Assembly: GCF_001757105.1 (NCBI RefSeq)
Contig: NZ_MDHN01000029.1
Span: forward strand, 62,001 to 126,000
Direction: 5' to 3'
From: Alteromonas confluentis
Lineage (GTDB): Bacteria; Pseudomonadota; Gammaproteobacteria; Enterobacterales; Alteromonadaceae
DNA length: 64,000 nt
Part shown: one piece after another, positions 26,045-34,284 of the stretch
How positions within the stretch are numbered: position 1 is the stretch's first letter
Layout: every line of letters begins with the position of its first letter
Position numbers and translations under genes: made by a program
The notes under the pieces: generated by a model
What the model saw: the letters and a program-made list of their open reading frames with translations, nothing else
Told to the model about the DNA's origin: nothing
Database searches by the model: none

Positions 26045-27331
26045 TTACAGATTGTAACCACGCTCTTCGTGGCTGGAAATATCCAATCCTTTTTGCTCAA
26101 CTTCTTCGCTCACGCGTAAACCATTTGTAAGCACCGAGACAACTTTCAATAGCAGCCAGGACACCACGGCCGTATAGGCGAATACCGCAACAATGCCGAT
26201 CAATTGCACTGTTAGCTGTTCGCTGATTGACGTGTTATCACCACCAAAGCCGTAGCCGCTGAATATCCCCAAATCGGGTGAACAGAAAACACCGGCCAGA
26301 AAAGTGCCCAAAATACCGCCGACACCGTGTACGGGAAATACGTCTAACGAGTCGTCAATTTTCCACTTCTGTTTGATAAGGTTTGTGCAGTAGAAGCACA
26401 CCACACCGGCAAGCAGACCAATCACCAGACCCGCCGCTGGGCCCACATAACCAGATGCTGGGGTAATTGTACCCAAGCCAGCTACCATGCCGGTAACAAT
26501 GCCCAGTACCGATGGCTTGCCGTATTTTTTCCATTCAATGGTCATCCACGCCAGTGAACCGGCTGCCGCACTGATATGCGTGACCAGCATAGCCATGGCC
26601 GCATCGCCATTCGCCGCTACAGCACTACCACCATTAAAGCCAAACCAGCCAACCCACAGCATACCGGCGCCGGCTACCGTCATAGTGAGGTTGTGCGGAA
26701 TTAGGTTGGCACTGCCGTAACCCAAACGATTACCTACAACCAGCGCAGCCACCAGTGCGCCCACACCTGCAGTAATATGTACTACCGTACCGCCAGCGAA
26801 GTCCAGCAGGCCCATCTGCGCCAGCCAACCGCCGCCCCACACCCAGTGGCATACCGGCAGATACACCAGCACCAGCCACACCAGCGCGAAAATCAGTACC
26901 GAGGAAAACTTCATACGTTCAGCGAAACCGCCCACCATCAGCGCAGGCGTAATAACCGCAAAGGTAAGCTGGAACATAAAGAACAAGACCTCAGGGATGG
27001 TACCGGAAAGGGTGTCTTTGCCCACACCATCTAAGAACATTTTTGAGAAATCGCCGATGAAGCTATTCCCTTCACCAAATGCCAGGCTGTAACCGGCAAT
27101 CAGCCAGATAAGCGATGCGCCACAGGCAATAGCAAAGCACTGCATCAGCACCGAAAGCACGTTTTTGCTGCGCACCAGGCCGGCATAGAAAAATGACAGG
27201 CCCGGTAAGGTCATGAACAATACCAGTGCGGTGGAAGTGAGGATCCAGGCGGTGTCGCCAGTGTCGGCAGACGCCTGAGCAAACGCCGGGTACGGCAAGA
27301 GTAAAGCAACAGCTAAAAGCCAGTTACGCAT
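26045..27331 (-). CDS. amtB: AmtB-type ammonium transporter
   Basis: Inner-membrane ammonium channel (428 residues). A cleavable signal (cleaved near AFAQA) precedes 11 predicted membrane helices. Hallmarks are GLSFFYAGLVRSKNVLS, DFAGGTVVHITAGVGAL with the first pore histidine, and DVFPVHGVGGILGTFLAG with the second. An AGGAC ribosome site precedes the ATG. The usual partner glnK is not next to it. An inverted repeat, CCGCCC/GGGCGG (26013-26033), after the stop has no T run, so it is only a possible terminator. The 215-nt gap upstream shows no clear NtrC site by eye. Confidence 0.95.
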   Translation of the reverse strand: MRNWLLAVALLLPYPAFAQASADTGDTAWILTSTALVLFMTLPGLSFFYAGLVRSKNVLSVLMQCFAIACGASLIWLIAGYSLAFGEGNSFIGDFSKMFLDGVGKDTLSGTIPEVLFFMFQLTFAVITPALMVGGFAERMKFSSVLIFALVWLVLVYLPVCHWVWGGGWLAQMGLLDFAGGTVVHITAGVGALVAALVVGNRLGYGSANLIPHNLTMTVAGAGMLWVGWFGFNGGSAVAANGDAAMAMLVTHISAAAGSLAWMTIEWKKYGKPSVLGIVTGMVAGLGTITPASGYVGPAAGLVIGLLAGVVCFYCTNLIKQKWKIDDSLDVFPVHGVGGILGTFLAGVFCSPDLGIFSGYGFGGDNTSISEQLTVQLIGIVAVFAYTAVVSWLLLKVVSVLTNGLRVSEEVEQKGLDISSHEERGYNL

Positions 27332-27546
27332 ATTGATGTCCTGATTGTACTAAATGAATTTGGATTTATTTGTGCCGTGGTGGCGTCTTTTTATGTCCGT
27401 ATTGTAGGCCGCATGCTGCAATGGTCTCTGCCCTGCTATTCATGCCTTCCGGTCGCGCTTGTTGGTTTTATTGTTGCGAGACGCACTTTTTACCAAATAT
27501 ACCGGGGGGAAACGTATTAGTAAAAAGTATAAATTAGTGGAAATGC

Positions 27547-30500
27547 TTAAAGTTGGCTTGTCCTTCGCACAGGCTTTACGTTTTCCTGCTGATATTGTGT
27601 GGGGGTCATGTCGAGCACATCACGAAACACGCGACTGAATTGAGAAGGCGAAGAGAAGCCCACTTCTAGTCCTACCTGAGTAACCTGCATACCTTCTGCC
27701 AGCATCTGCTTTGCCTGATCCAAGCGGAATTCTTTCAGCAGCTCGTTAAACGTTTTATCAAATATTGCTCGAAGTTTACGGGAAAGCTGTCTTTCACTCA
27801 CCGCCATTTCGCTGGCCATAGCTGCTCTATTAAAGCTTTCTTCTGTGTAGTTACTTTCTAAGGTGTTAACGAATTTAAAATAGAAGTTCTGATCTTTTTC
27901 ATTCACAAAATCAGGTAGAGTTGGCGCTTCATCATCAGAGTTTTCTGTACTCACCTCGACGATTTGGATCTGCTGTCTTTCAAGCACGTTCCTGATTCGT
28001 AGCAGGAGCAGCTCAGATTCCACGGGTTTCGTTAAGTAGCTATCAGCGCCGGCTGAAAGCGCATCGCGAATACTCTTAGGGTCGCCAAATGCCGACATGA
28101 CTATGACTGGTATGCGAAGCTCGTCAAACTGCTCTCTTACCTTCACAATTAATTCCAGTCCATCCATACCCGGCATTTTATAATCTGTGACGATGAGATC
28201 GGGTCGCATGCGAGATGCAATCTCTAACGCTTGTCTGCCTGACCCTGCGACTAAGCAATGATAATGGCTTCTGACTTGTTTATGTAGGTAGTGACGCAAC
28301 TCATCGTTATCGTCGACAATCAAAATGAGCTTGTCTTCCAACGGCGGCGTTAACATGACATCGTAGTCCGGACGTTCTGGCTCATTCGCGGCGACAACCG
28401 AATTTTCCTCACTTTGCTGATATTCCGTATTAATCAAGGGCAACCAAATGCTTACGCTAGTGCCTTCATCCAACGATGACTTCAATTTGATATGGCCGTC
28501 GTTAACGTTGACCAATTCTTTAACCAGTGCAAGTCCGACACCCACCCCATCTTTACTTTTATCCAGTTGCGCATAACGCTCGAAAATTTTCCCTTTCATA
28601 TCATCGGGAATACCTTGCCCATTGTCGCTAACTTCAATGAGTAATTGCATCGAACGCTCACTGATCTTAACCGTGATATTGCCCCCCACGTGGGTATATT
28701 TCACCGCATTAGAAACCAAGTTACTTAGTATTTTTTCGAGGGAATCCTCATACAGCAGAATTGATTTTCCGGTAGAACACTTGACTGACAATGTCTGCTC
28801 TTTGGCTGCTGCAAATGGCTTAAGATCGTAGGTAATTTTGGGGATATCGTGGTCAAGGTCGTAAAGCTGTTTAGGTCGACTGCGCATATAGTCGAGCTTT
28901 TCCAGCTCAAGCATCTGATCGACCAACACCTGAATGCGCTGCGCGTTGCGATTTGCCGTATCAAGTAGTTCAGGCACTTCAGCATCAGCGGGGGATTTCA
29001 TAATTTGGCTTATCGGGCCAACCACTAGAGCAAGCGGTGTGCGGATTTCGTGAGACAAATTGGCCATAATTCTCTGCCTTTGCCCCAAAACATGATTTAG
29101 AAACTCGCCGCTGTTTTCTAATGCGGTATGTTTCTCATCCACCAGCTTGGATAGCATCTCCCCCTGCTCGCTGACACGATGAAGGTAATTGCGATACCCC
29201 AGATAGCTTAAAGCCATCAGCGCAATAATATAACCAATCATCGCCTGCCAAGTACGCCACCATGGTGGGAGAATATGAAGTGTCACTAGCGTTTCGAGTT
29301 GCTTAGCGTAGCTACGTGGATCGCTTACCCTTAGGGCTATTGTGTGAGTACCTGGCGATAACGTACTAAGATCGTGATTTATATAAGTACTCTCAGACGA
29401 TACCCAATCACCTTCACCTGACAGTAAGTACTCAAGCTTCAGATCATGTCGTAATATGTAGTTATTTATAAAGGCATACAGCATGACCTCTCTATCACCC
29501 TGAACAAGGTCATAAACGTTGTTCTCCGCACTCTCTATGACTTTGCCTGATTTTTTATCTATAACTCTAATCACAGCAGAGCTAGCGCGTCTTTGCCTAC
29601 TATCTATTCTATTTGCAAAAGCAGAGCTATTCACACGGTAGTTATAAATATCCCCGTCTGTGAAGATTGCATACTTAGCGGCGACTAACCCCTTATACTC
29701 AAAATCGATATCTTTAACACCGTCTGACTGATTTAGCACCATCCAGTCGCCTTTGATGTTTTTGAAAAAGAGCCCTGAGTTTGTTGCGATCCATAAAGTA
29801 CCTGCGGCGTCAGAAGTACCACTTCGGATATATTTCACTCGGTGACTGGAACTTAATTCTTCTGTTGAAATGGTTCCCGAATCAAGGTCAAGTAGGAAAA
29901 GCCCCCGTGTTTTCGAGCAGAGATAGATTTCTTTTTTACCTGAAAAGAAGAAGCAATCGAATTTTAGTGTGTTTGCCAGATCTATGGGAAGTTTACGCCA
30001 CGATGTTCTGGACATTTGAACATAGATTTCACTTGTCTCGGATAGGGCATAAATTGCACCTGATTCACTTATAGTTATATCCTGAATCTCAAAATCTACG
30101 TCTAGTTGGTCTGTTCTTTGCCACTCACTGTTGTAAATATGAATGTTGCTCTGACTATTATTTACAGCAACAGTGAGCCAATCATTTTCACCATAAGCGC
30201 TAACCAAGAGATGCTGCTTTTGACAAAACGGCTTTTCAACTCCTATATCGCAAACTTCATCTATCTGTTTACGGTAGAGTTTTGTAGATGAAATGCTATT
30301 ACCATCGACTATTCTGCCCAAAGCTCGGGTGAGCAAGCCACTGTTCTGTTCACTTGTAGTAATTGCATCAAAGAAAGTCGGAATGTAGATCAGGCCTTTC
30401 TGAGACGATGCGATATAGATATCACCATCTTCCGACTCAGTCGCAGATGTAATTGTACCTATTTCCTGATCATCCCATAAATTTCTGACCCACCGAACAG

Positions 30501-31335
30501 CCTCAACCTTGGTTTTTGTTAACTTTGAAAGACTATTTCCAACAAGCGTAACCGTGTCATCAATAGATGTTACCAGTTTGATATTTTTTAAAGGCCTGTC
30601 CGCAGATCGATATATTTCGGGTTCAAATAGCTTTGAACCGGAATAGACCCCTTCCGGACCTACTACATGGTATACATTACGATGGTGGGCAATATGAGAT
30701 ACTGTACTGAGGCGAGGCCAGTATTTTTCAATTTCATACTCATCAAACTTAAATGATGAGTCTTGTGCGTGCAAAACATCGCTGCCTTCGATAATTAGCG
30801 TATGTTCCTTGTTAGAAAAGATATAAGGGAAGCCATCGAATTTTCGTTTAGTTAGCCCATCAATTTTACGAACAATTTCTGAGCTTCTTTTATCATAAAT
30901 CAAAACACTTCCAACCGTCAGAACGAGTAGTGTGCTTCCGGTATCGTGAACTTGCCAAGCGGATTGAAAAGCCTCACCTTGTTCAAGTTTCTCTATCGCA
31001 CCATCTCTTCTTTTGAGAAAGATACCAGTACCATAGACAGTCAGCCAAATATCCCCTTCGACTGTTAGCTCTAAGTCAGATATATAGCCGGATGTGAGAT
31101 AAGGGAGTTCAAATCTTTCTGCTTCCTCTCCTGCTAAGCGAAAGAGGCCATTCTCAGCTCCTAGCCAGAGTCCGTCCTCAGCATATTCAATGTCACGAAT
31201 TATGCCCGTTGAGAACCCGTCAAAATAGACATTTGCATCTTTCCAATAATGGTTCGCTTGAACCGGCCAAATAACTGTGCATAGAAGGACAAAAAGAATC
31301 AATGTCCCTTTTTGATAAAAGCGCGTCCGTTCCAT
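27547..31335 (-). CDS. Hybrid two-component sensor-regulator (HTCS type)
   Basis: A 1262-residue single-protein two-component system. It has a signal anchor (residues 10-28), a periplasmic two-component propeller (about 30-600; DIEYAEDGLWLGAENGLFRL is a reg_prop blade), a Y_Y_Y domain (about 620-690; LSPGTHTIALRVSD), a membrane helix (about 695-717), HisKA with NLSHEIRTPLALVV (His near 760), HATPase with NLVSNAVKYT and DNGQGIPD, a receiver with IVTDYKMPGMDG (Asp near 1050), and a C-terminal AraC HTH (VGLEVGFSSPSQFSRVFRDV). Such proteins sense periplasmic ligands, often glycans. The N-terminal half is visibly AT-richer than its neighbours. It is divergent from a double-glycine peptide gene 58 nt away. 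Confidence 0.93.
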   Translation of the reverse strand: MERTRFYQKGTLILFVLLCTVIWPVQANHYWKDANVYFDGFSTGIIRDIEYAEDGLWLGAENGLFRLAGEEAERFELPYLTSGYISDLELTVEGDIWLTVYGTGIFLKRRDGAIEKLEQGEAFQSAWQVHDTGSTLLVLTVGSVLIYDKRSSEIVRKIDGLTKRKFDGFPYIFSNKEHTLIIEGSDVLHAQDSSFKFDEYEIEKYWPRLSTVSHIAHHRNVYHVVGPEGVYSGSKLFEPEIYRSADRPLKNIKLVTSIDDTVTLVGNSLSKLTKTKVEAVRWVRNLWDDQEIGTITSATESEDGDIYIASSQKGLIYIPTFFDAITTSEQNSGLLTRALGRIVDGNSISSTKLYRKQIDEVCDIGVEKPFCQKQHLLVSAYGENDWLTVAVNNSQSNIHIYNSEWQRTDQLDVDFEIQDITISESGAIYALSETSEIYVQMSRTSWRKLPIDLANTLKFDCFFFSGKKEIYLCSKTRGLFLLDLDSGTISTEELSSSHRVKYIRSGTSDAAGTLWIATNSGLFFKNIKGDWMVLNQSDGVKDIDFEYKGLVAAKYAIFTDGDIYNYRVNSSAFANRIDSRQRRASSAVIRVIDKKSGKVIESAENNVYDLVQGDREVMLYAFINNYILRHDLKLEYLLSGEGDWVSSESTYINHDLSTLSPGTHTIALRVSDPRSYAKQLETLVTLHILPPWWRTWQAMIGYIIALMALSYLGYRNYLHRVSEQGEMLSKLVDEKHTALENSGEFLNHVLGQRQRIMANLSHEIRTPLALVVGPISQIMKSPADAEVPELLDTANRNAQRIQVLVDQMLELEKLDYMRSRPKQLYDLDHDIPKITYDLKPFAAAKEQTLSVKCSTGKSILLYEDSLEKILSNLVSNAVKYTHVGGNITVKISERSMQLLIEVSDNGQGIPDDMKGKIFERYAQLDKSKDGVGVGLALVKELVNVNDGHIKLKSSLDEGTSVSIWLPLINTEYQQSEENSVVAANEPERPDYDVMLTPPLEDKLILIVDDNDELRHYLHKQVRSHYHCLVAGSGRQALEIASRMRPDLIVTDYKMPGMDGLELIVKVREQFDELRIPVIVMSAFGDPKSIRDALSAGADSYLTKPVESELLLLRIRNVLERQQIQIVEVSTENSDDEAPTLPDFVNEKDQNFYFKFVNTLESNYTEESFNRAAMASEMAVSERQLSRKLRAIFDKTFNELLKEFRLDQAKQMLAEGMQVTQVGLEVGFSSPSQFSRVFRDVLDMTPTQYQQENVKPVRRTSQL

Positions 31336-31393
31336 GACTGCGTGTCCGCCATATTTTATGAATAATTTTTGAAGGTTTTAAGAGGATAAAAGA

Positions 31394-31573
31394 ATGGATA
31401 AATTAGTTAAAGGCAATATTCACGAACTTAATACTAAAGAATGTAAAGTAGTCATGGGAGGCATAAGTCAAGAACACCTATTTGAGTATTTAGCTATAGA
31501 TAAGCAGGGCATAGCATTCATGCCCGAGATACCTGATAAACCTGATTGGCCAAAAACCGGAAATCAAAACTAA
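31394..31573 (+). CDS. Double-glycine leader peptide, candidate secreted signal
   Basis: A 59-residue ORF preceded by a good ribosome site (AGAGGA, 8 nt before the ATG). The first 23 residues look like a double-glycine leader: a charged start (MDKLVKGN) then ELNTKECKVVMGG, which fits the EL-x-x-E-x-x-x-V-x-GG pattern of bacteriocin and peptide-pheromone precursors cleaved by C39 peptidase transporters. The predicted 36-residue core starts ISQEHLFEYL, has no cysteine, and ends in a Pro-rich segment (PEIPDKPDWPKTG). It is AT-rich, divergent from the hybrid sensor gene, and overlaps the HAD stop codon by 4 nt. No C39 transporter or modification enzyme is in the window. Coding status is inferred. 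Confidence 0.62.
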   Translation: MDKLVKGNIHELNTKECKVVMGGISQEHLFEYLAIDKQGIAFMPEIPDKPDWPKTGNQN

Positions 31574-32076
31574 ACCAATACCCACCTCATCCCTGCATTT
31601 TCCGCAGCAAGCTGGTCGTAAATATAGTCCCCCACATACAAACACTGTGCGGGGGCTATTTGCCATTGCTCGGCTACCATTAGTAGTGCGGTGGGGTCGG
31701 GTTTAGCGGGGGCGCATTCGCGGGTAAGCACGTTAGTGATGGGAATGTTGTTGTTGGTAATTTTGATGTCTGAAGCTTGGCGGCAGTTGCGAGTGACTAT
31801 GGCCATGGGCAGGTTGGCCTTTAGTACAGCTTCTACCATCGCTTTACCGTTGTCTAGCCAGCGGGCTTCTCTGGCGTCGGCGAGTTCGTGGTCTAAAATC
31901 ACCTGATGCGCGGCTTTTTGCTGATCGTTATCGGGCAGGTTATCGATGAAGGTAAGAATGTCTTCATCTTGCGGGCAGCCAATGGTTTTGCGCATGGCGG
32001 TGAAATCCAGTGACGATTCCACCAGCGTGCCGTCTAAGTCAAAGATCACGCCTTTTATGCCTTCAAGGTTCAGCAT
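31570..32076 (-). CDS. HAD-family phosphatase, C-terminally short
   Basis: A HAD-IA hydrolase (168 residues) resembling phosphoglycolate phosphatase. Motif I is FDLDGTLVES near the start, motif II VTRN, the motif III lysine is in APAKPDP, and motif IV is VGDYIYD. I prefer the ATG at 32076 because AGGAGT is 8 nt upstream; the GTG at 32085 sits too close to it. The protein stops directly after AGMRWVLV, where relatives usually carry a further 15-30 residues, and its stop overlaps the double-glycine peptide gene. It may have been clipped when the neighbouring DNA arrived, though the active-site motifs remain. Confidence 0.8.
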   Translation of the reverse strand: MLNLEGIKGVIFDLDGTLVESSLDFTAMRKTIGCPQDEDILTFIDNLPDNDQQKAAHQVILDHELADAREARWLDNGKAMVEAVLKANLPMAIVTRNCRQASDIKITNNNIPITNVLTRECAPAKPDPTALLMVAEQWQIAPAQCLYVGDYIYDQLAAENAGMRWVLV

Positions 32077-32180
32077 TCCATTCACTCCTGCCTGTGGTTT
32101 ATCAATTTAAACACTGAGTATACCTTTGAATTCAGTCATCTCTATTAAACTTGGGGAAACCTGCTCGCAACAGGGTTGTA

Positions 32181-33437
32181 CTAGCACTTGCACTGAGGGA
32201 TGTGCTGCCAGTTGGTGGTGTAGCGTGGTGACAGGTACGCCCGTTTCATGCGCCACTGCTGATTTTCCCCTTTTGCTGCTACGCCAATGGTACTGCTGCC
32301 ATAACGCGCATTTATGGCATCCATGCAAGCCATAAGTTTATTGTTTGTGGGGTTCTCGTCGAACAGGTCGGGTTGCTTTACATCGTCGTCCTGTACTTCT
32401 ATCGCGCCCACGCCACACTTATGAAACTGTACGCCGGCGCAATACAGCGTATCAGCGGCTTTACTGGCGGCGGCCACCAGTTGGCAAGAATCAGCAGTGG
32501 CGAAAGCAAACTGGTGTTGCACGGCCTTGTGATAATGACCACTGGCAGCAAACGGGTTGGCATGAGCAAACAGGGTCAGCGTTTTTACACTACTGTTTTG
32601 CCGCCTGAGCTTTTCAGCTACCCGCTCGGCATGCCAGCACAATGCCTGTCTAAGACTTTGAATGTCGGAAACGGGCTGTCCGAATGCGCGGGTGGCGTAA
32701 ATCTGCTTTTTCTTCGGCCGGTATTCTTCCCACTCCATACAGCGGATGCCATTCAGTTCTCTTATCGTGCGCTCAATTTCCACGGAAAAGCGCTTACGAA
32801 TGGATTTGGCATCGGCGCAGGCAAAATCCCACGCTGTCTGCATGCCAGACTGTTCCAGCTTTTCGCCAATACGCAGCCCTATTCCCCACACATCTTGCGG
32901 TGTCATTTGTTGCAGTGTGCTTTGAATGCCTGTGCGGTCGGCCAACACAGCAATGCCTGACTTGTCGCCCAAACGTTTTCCAGCATGACTGGCCGCTTTG
33001 GCTAAGGTTGGTGTAAGACCAAAGCCCACGCCGACAGGCAATCGCAATTGTTCCCATACGGCTTTGCGAATACGTTCGCCATAAGCATACCAGCCTTCTT
33101 GCGGCTGCCAGTTATCGAAATACAGGAAGCACTCATCGATAGAATACACATGCTGATGGGGCGCAAAGCCGGCAACCACCGCCATCATTCGATTAGACAA
33201 GTAGTCGTACAGTTCATAATTGGATGACCGCACAACTGCACCGTGTTTTTCAAGAAACTTCTGTACTTTGTAATAGGGCCCGAATTTTTTCACGCCAAGT
33301 TGTTTGGCAATATCGCACAGCGCGCAAATACAGCCGTCGTTATTGGTAAGCACCACAACAGGCTTATTACGTATGGACGGGTCGAACACCTTTTCGGCTG
33401 AGGCGTAAAATCCGTTGGCATCGACTAACGCAAACAT
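32181..33437 (-). CDS. umuC: UmuC, DNA polymerase V catalytic subunit
   Basis: Y-family translesion polymerase (418 residues) that copies past damage during the SOS response. Catalytic acidic residues are visible: D6 in ALVDANGFYAS, and D101-E102 in YSIDECFLYF. The little-finger region and the C-terminal DUF4113-like tail (ATIGVAAKGENQQW-like, ending RAYLSPRYTTNW) follow. The start overlaps the umuD stop by 13 nt, so both come from one LexA-controlled transcript. Length is normal for UmuC. Confidence 0.95.
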   Translation of the reverse strand: MFALVDANGFYASAEKVFDPSIRNKPVVVLTNNDGCICALCDIAKQLGVKKFGPYYKVQKFLEKHGAVVRSSNYELYDYLSNRMMAVVAGFAPHQHVYSIDECFLYFDNWQPQEGWYAYGERIRKAVWEQLRLPVGVGFGLTPTLAKAASHAGKRLGDKSGIAVLADRTGIQSTLQQMTPQDVWGIGLRIGEKLEQSGMQTAWDFACADAKSIRKRFSVEIERTIRELNGIRCMEWEEYRPKKKQIYATRAFGQPVSDIQSLRQALCWHAERVAEKLRRQNSSVKTLTLFAHANPFAASGHYHKAVQHQFAFATADSCQLVAAASKAADTLYCAGVQFHKCGVGAIEVQDDDVKQPDLFDENPTNNKLMACMDAINARYGSSTIGVAAKGENQQWRMKRAYLSPRYTTNWQHIPQCKC

Positions 33438-33841
33438 TTGCGTAGCATCCTGGTATAGCGGTGCATGCGCACAGAGCGCACCACAATGCCCTCTTCCTCA
33501 AACACGTCCCCCTCGCTGAGTACGTAAGGATTATGACCCTTACCCGGTGAAATAAGCACCATAGATTTACGGTCGAACAGCTTGCACACGAAAACACCGT
33601 TGAGGTTTGCCACTACTACATCTAACGATGTGGGCGCAGCTGAGCGATCAACAATAAGCAGATCACCGTCAAAAATGCCCACCCCCGTCATCGAGTCGCC
33701 CTGGGCCTGACCAATAAAGGTGGCCGTGGGATGATCGATAAGCAGGGCGTCGAGATCCAGCCCGAGCTCTCTGTACTCCGCCGCGGGCGATTCGAATCCG
33801 GTAATACCGGCTTGTGCGACAACAGGAATAATTCTCAGCAT
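33425..33841 (-). CDS. umuD: UmuD, self-cleaving polymerase V subunit
   Basis: S24-family protein (138 residues) that RecA-ssDNA causes to cut itself, giving UmuD' for polymerase V. The Ser-Lys dyad is present: S50 in QGDSMTG and K87 in FVCKLFD. Against E. coli UmuD the N-terminal arm is about 10 residues shorter, and the residue pair aligned with the C24-G25 cleavage site is T14-G15, while an Ala-Gly pair sits at 11-12. A perfect LexA box lies 25 nt upstream of the ATG. The gene pairs with umuC and is divergent from yebG. Confidence 0.93.
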   Translation of the reverse strand: MLRIIPVVAQAGITGFESPAAEYRELGLDLDALLIDHPTATFIGQAQGDSMTGVGIFDGDLLIVDRSAAPTSLDVVVANLNGVFVCKLFDRKSMVLISPGKGHNPYVLSEGDVFEEEGIVVRSVRMHRYTRMLRKCLR

Positions 33842-33865
33842 AGGTCAAAAAATAGTTGCTCTTCA

Positions 33866-33885
33866 TACTGTTTATTTATACAGTA
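33866..33885. promoter_or_regulatory. LexA box shared by umuDC and yebG
   Basis: A palindromic SOS box, TACTGT-N8-ACAGTA (CTG-N10-CAG), lies between the divergent umuD start (33841) and yebG start (33942). It can repress both in undamaged cells. Confidence 0.92.
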
Positions 33886-33941
33886 ATTACGAATCGAGTA
33901 ACAATTAAATTTCACAACGCGCAGACTTTCGGAGAACCATC

Positions 33942-34235
33942 ATGGCTATTACAGTGCAATATGTTGTTTCACATAAAGGGGTAGAGAAACTGGTGACTAC
34001 AGATAAAAAGGAAGCCGATCAGTACGATAAGATGCTGGATGCCGCCGACAATATCGCCACCTACATAGGCGCGAAAGGTATTAAGCTAGATGAAGAATTG
34101 ATTGAAGATTTGTCAGTTATGCTGGCAAAAAATAAAGATGCGCTAACAAAACTGCTTAAAGGCGCTTCTGCCGATGATGTACTGGAAAGCGAATCCGCTG
34201 AAGTGGTAAAGCTACAGGCCAATAGCAAAAGCTAA
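33942..34235 (+). CDS. yebG: YebG, SOS-induced protein
   Basis: A 97-residue YebG homologue. In E. coli yebG is a LexA-regulated gene of unclear function. Matching features are MAITVQYVVSHKGVEKLV and KKEADQYDKMLDAADNIATY near the start, followed by a helical acidic tail. A LexA box lies 57 nt upstream of the ATG, shared with umuDC on the other strand, which supports damage induction. No enzymatic motif is visible. Confidence 0.92.
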   Translation: MAITVQYVVSHKGVEKLVTTDKKEADQYDKMLDAADNIATYIGAKGIKLDEELIEDLSVMLAKNKDALTKLLKGASADDVLESESAEVVKLQANSKS

Positions 34236-34284
34236 CGGCCTGTTACTAACGCCCGGGCGCAGCGATAGGCGTGGGTACGTCGAG

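Noticed and set aside
32373..32960. 195-codon open frame on the plus strand inside umuC
   Set aside because: It lies antisense to a clear umuC with intact catalytic motifs, has no recognisable domain, and its composition reflects the complement of umuC.
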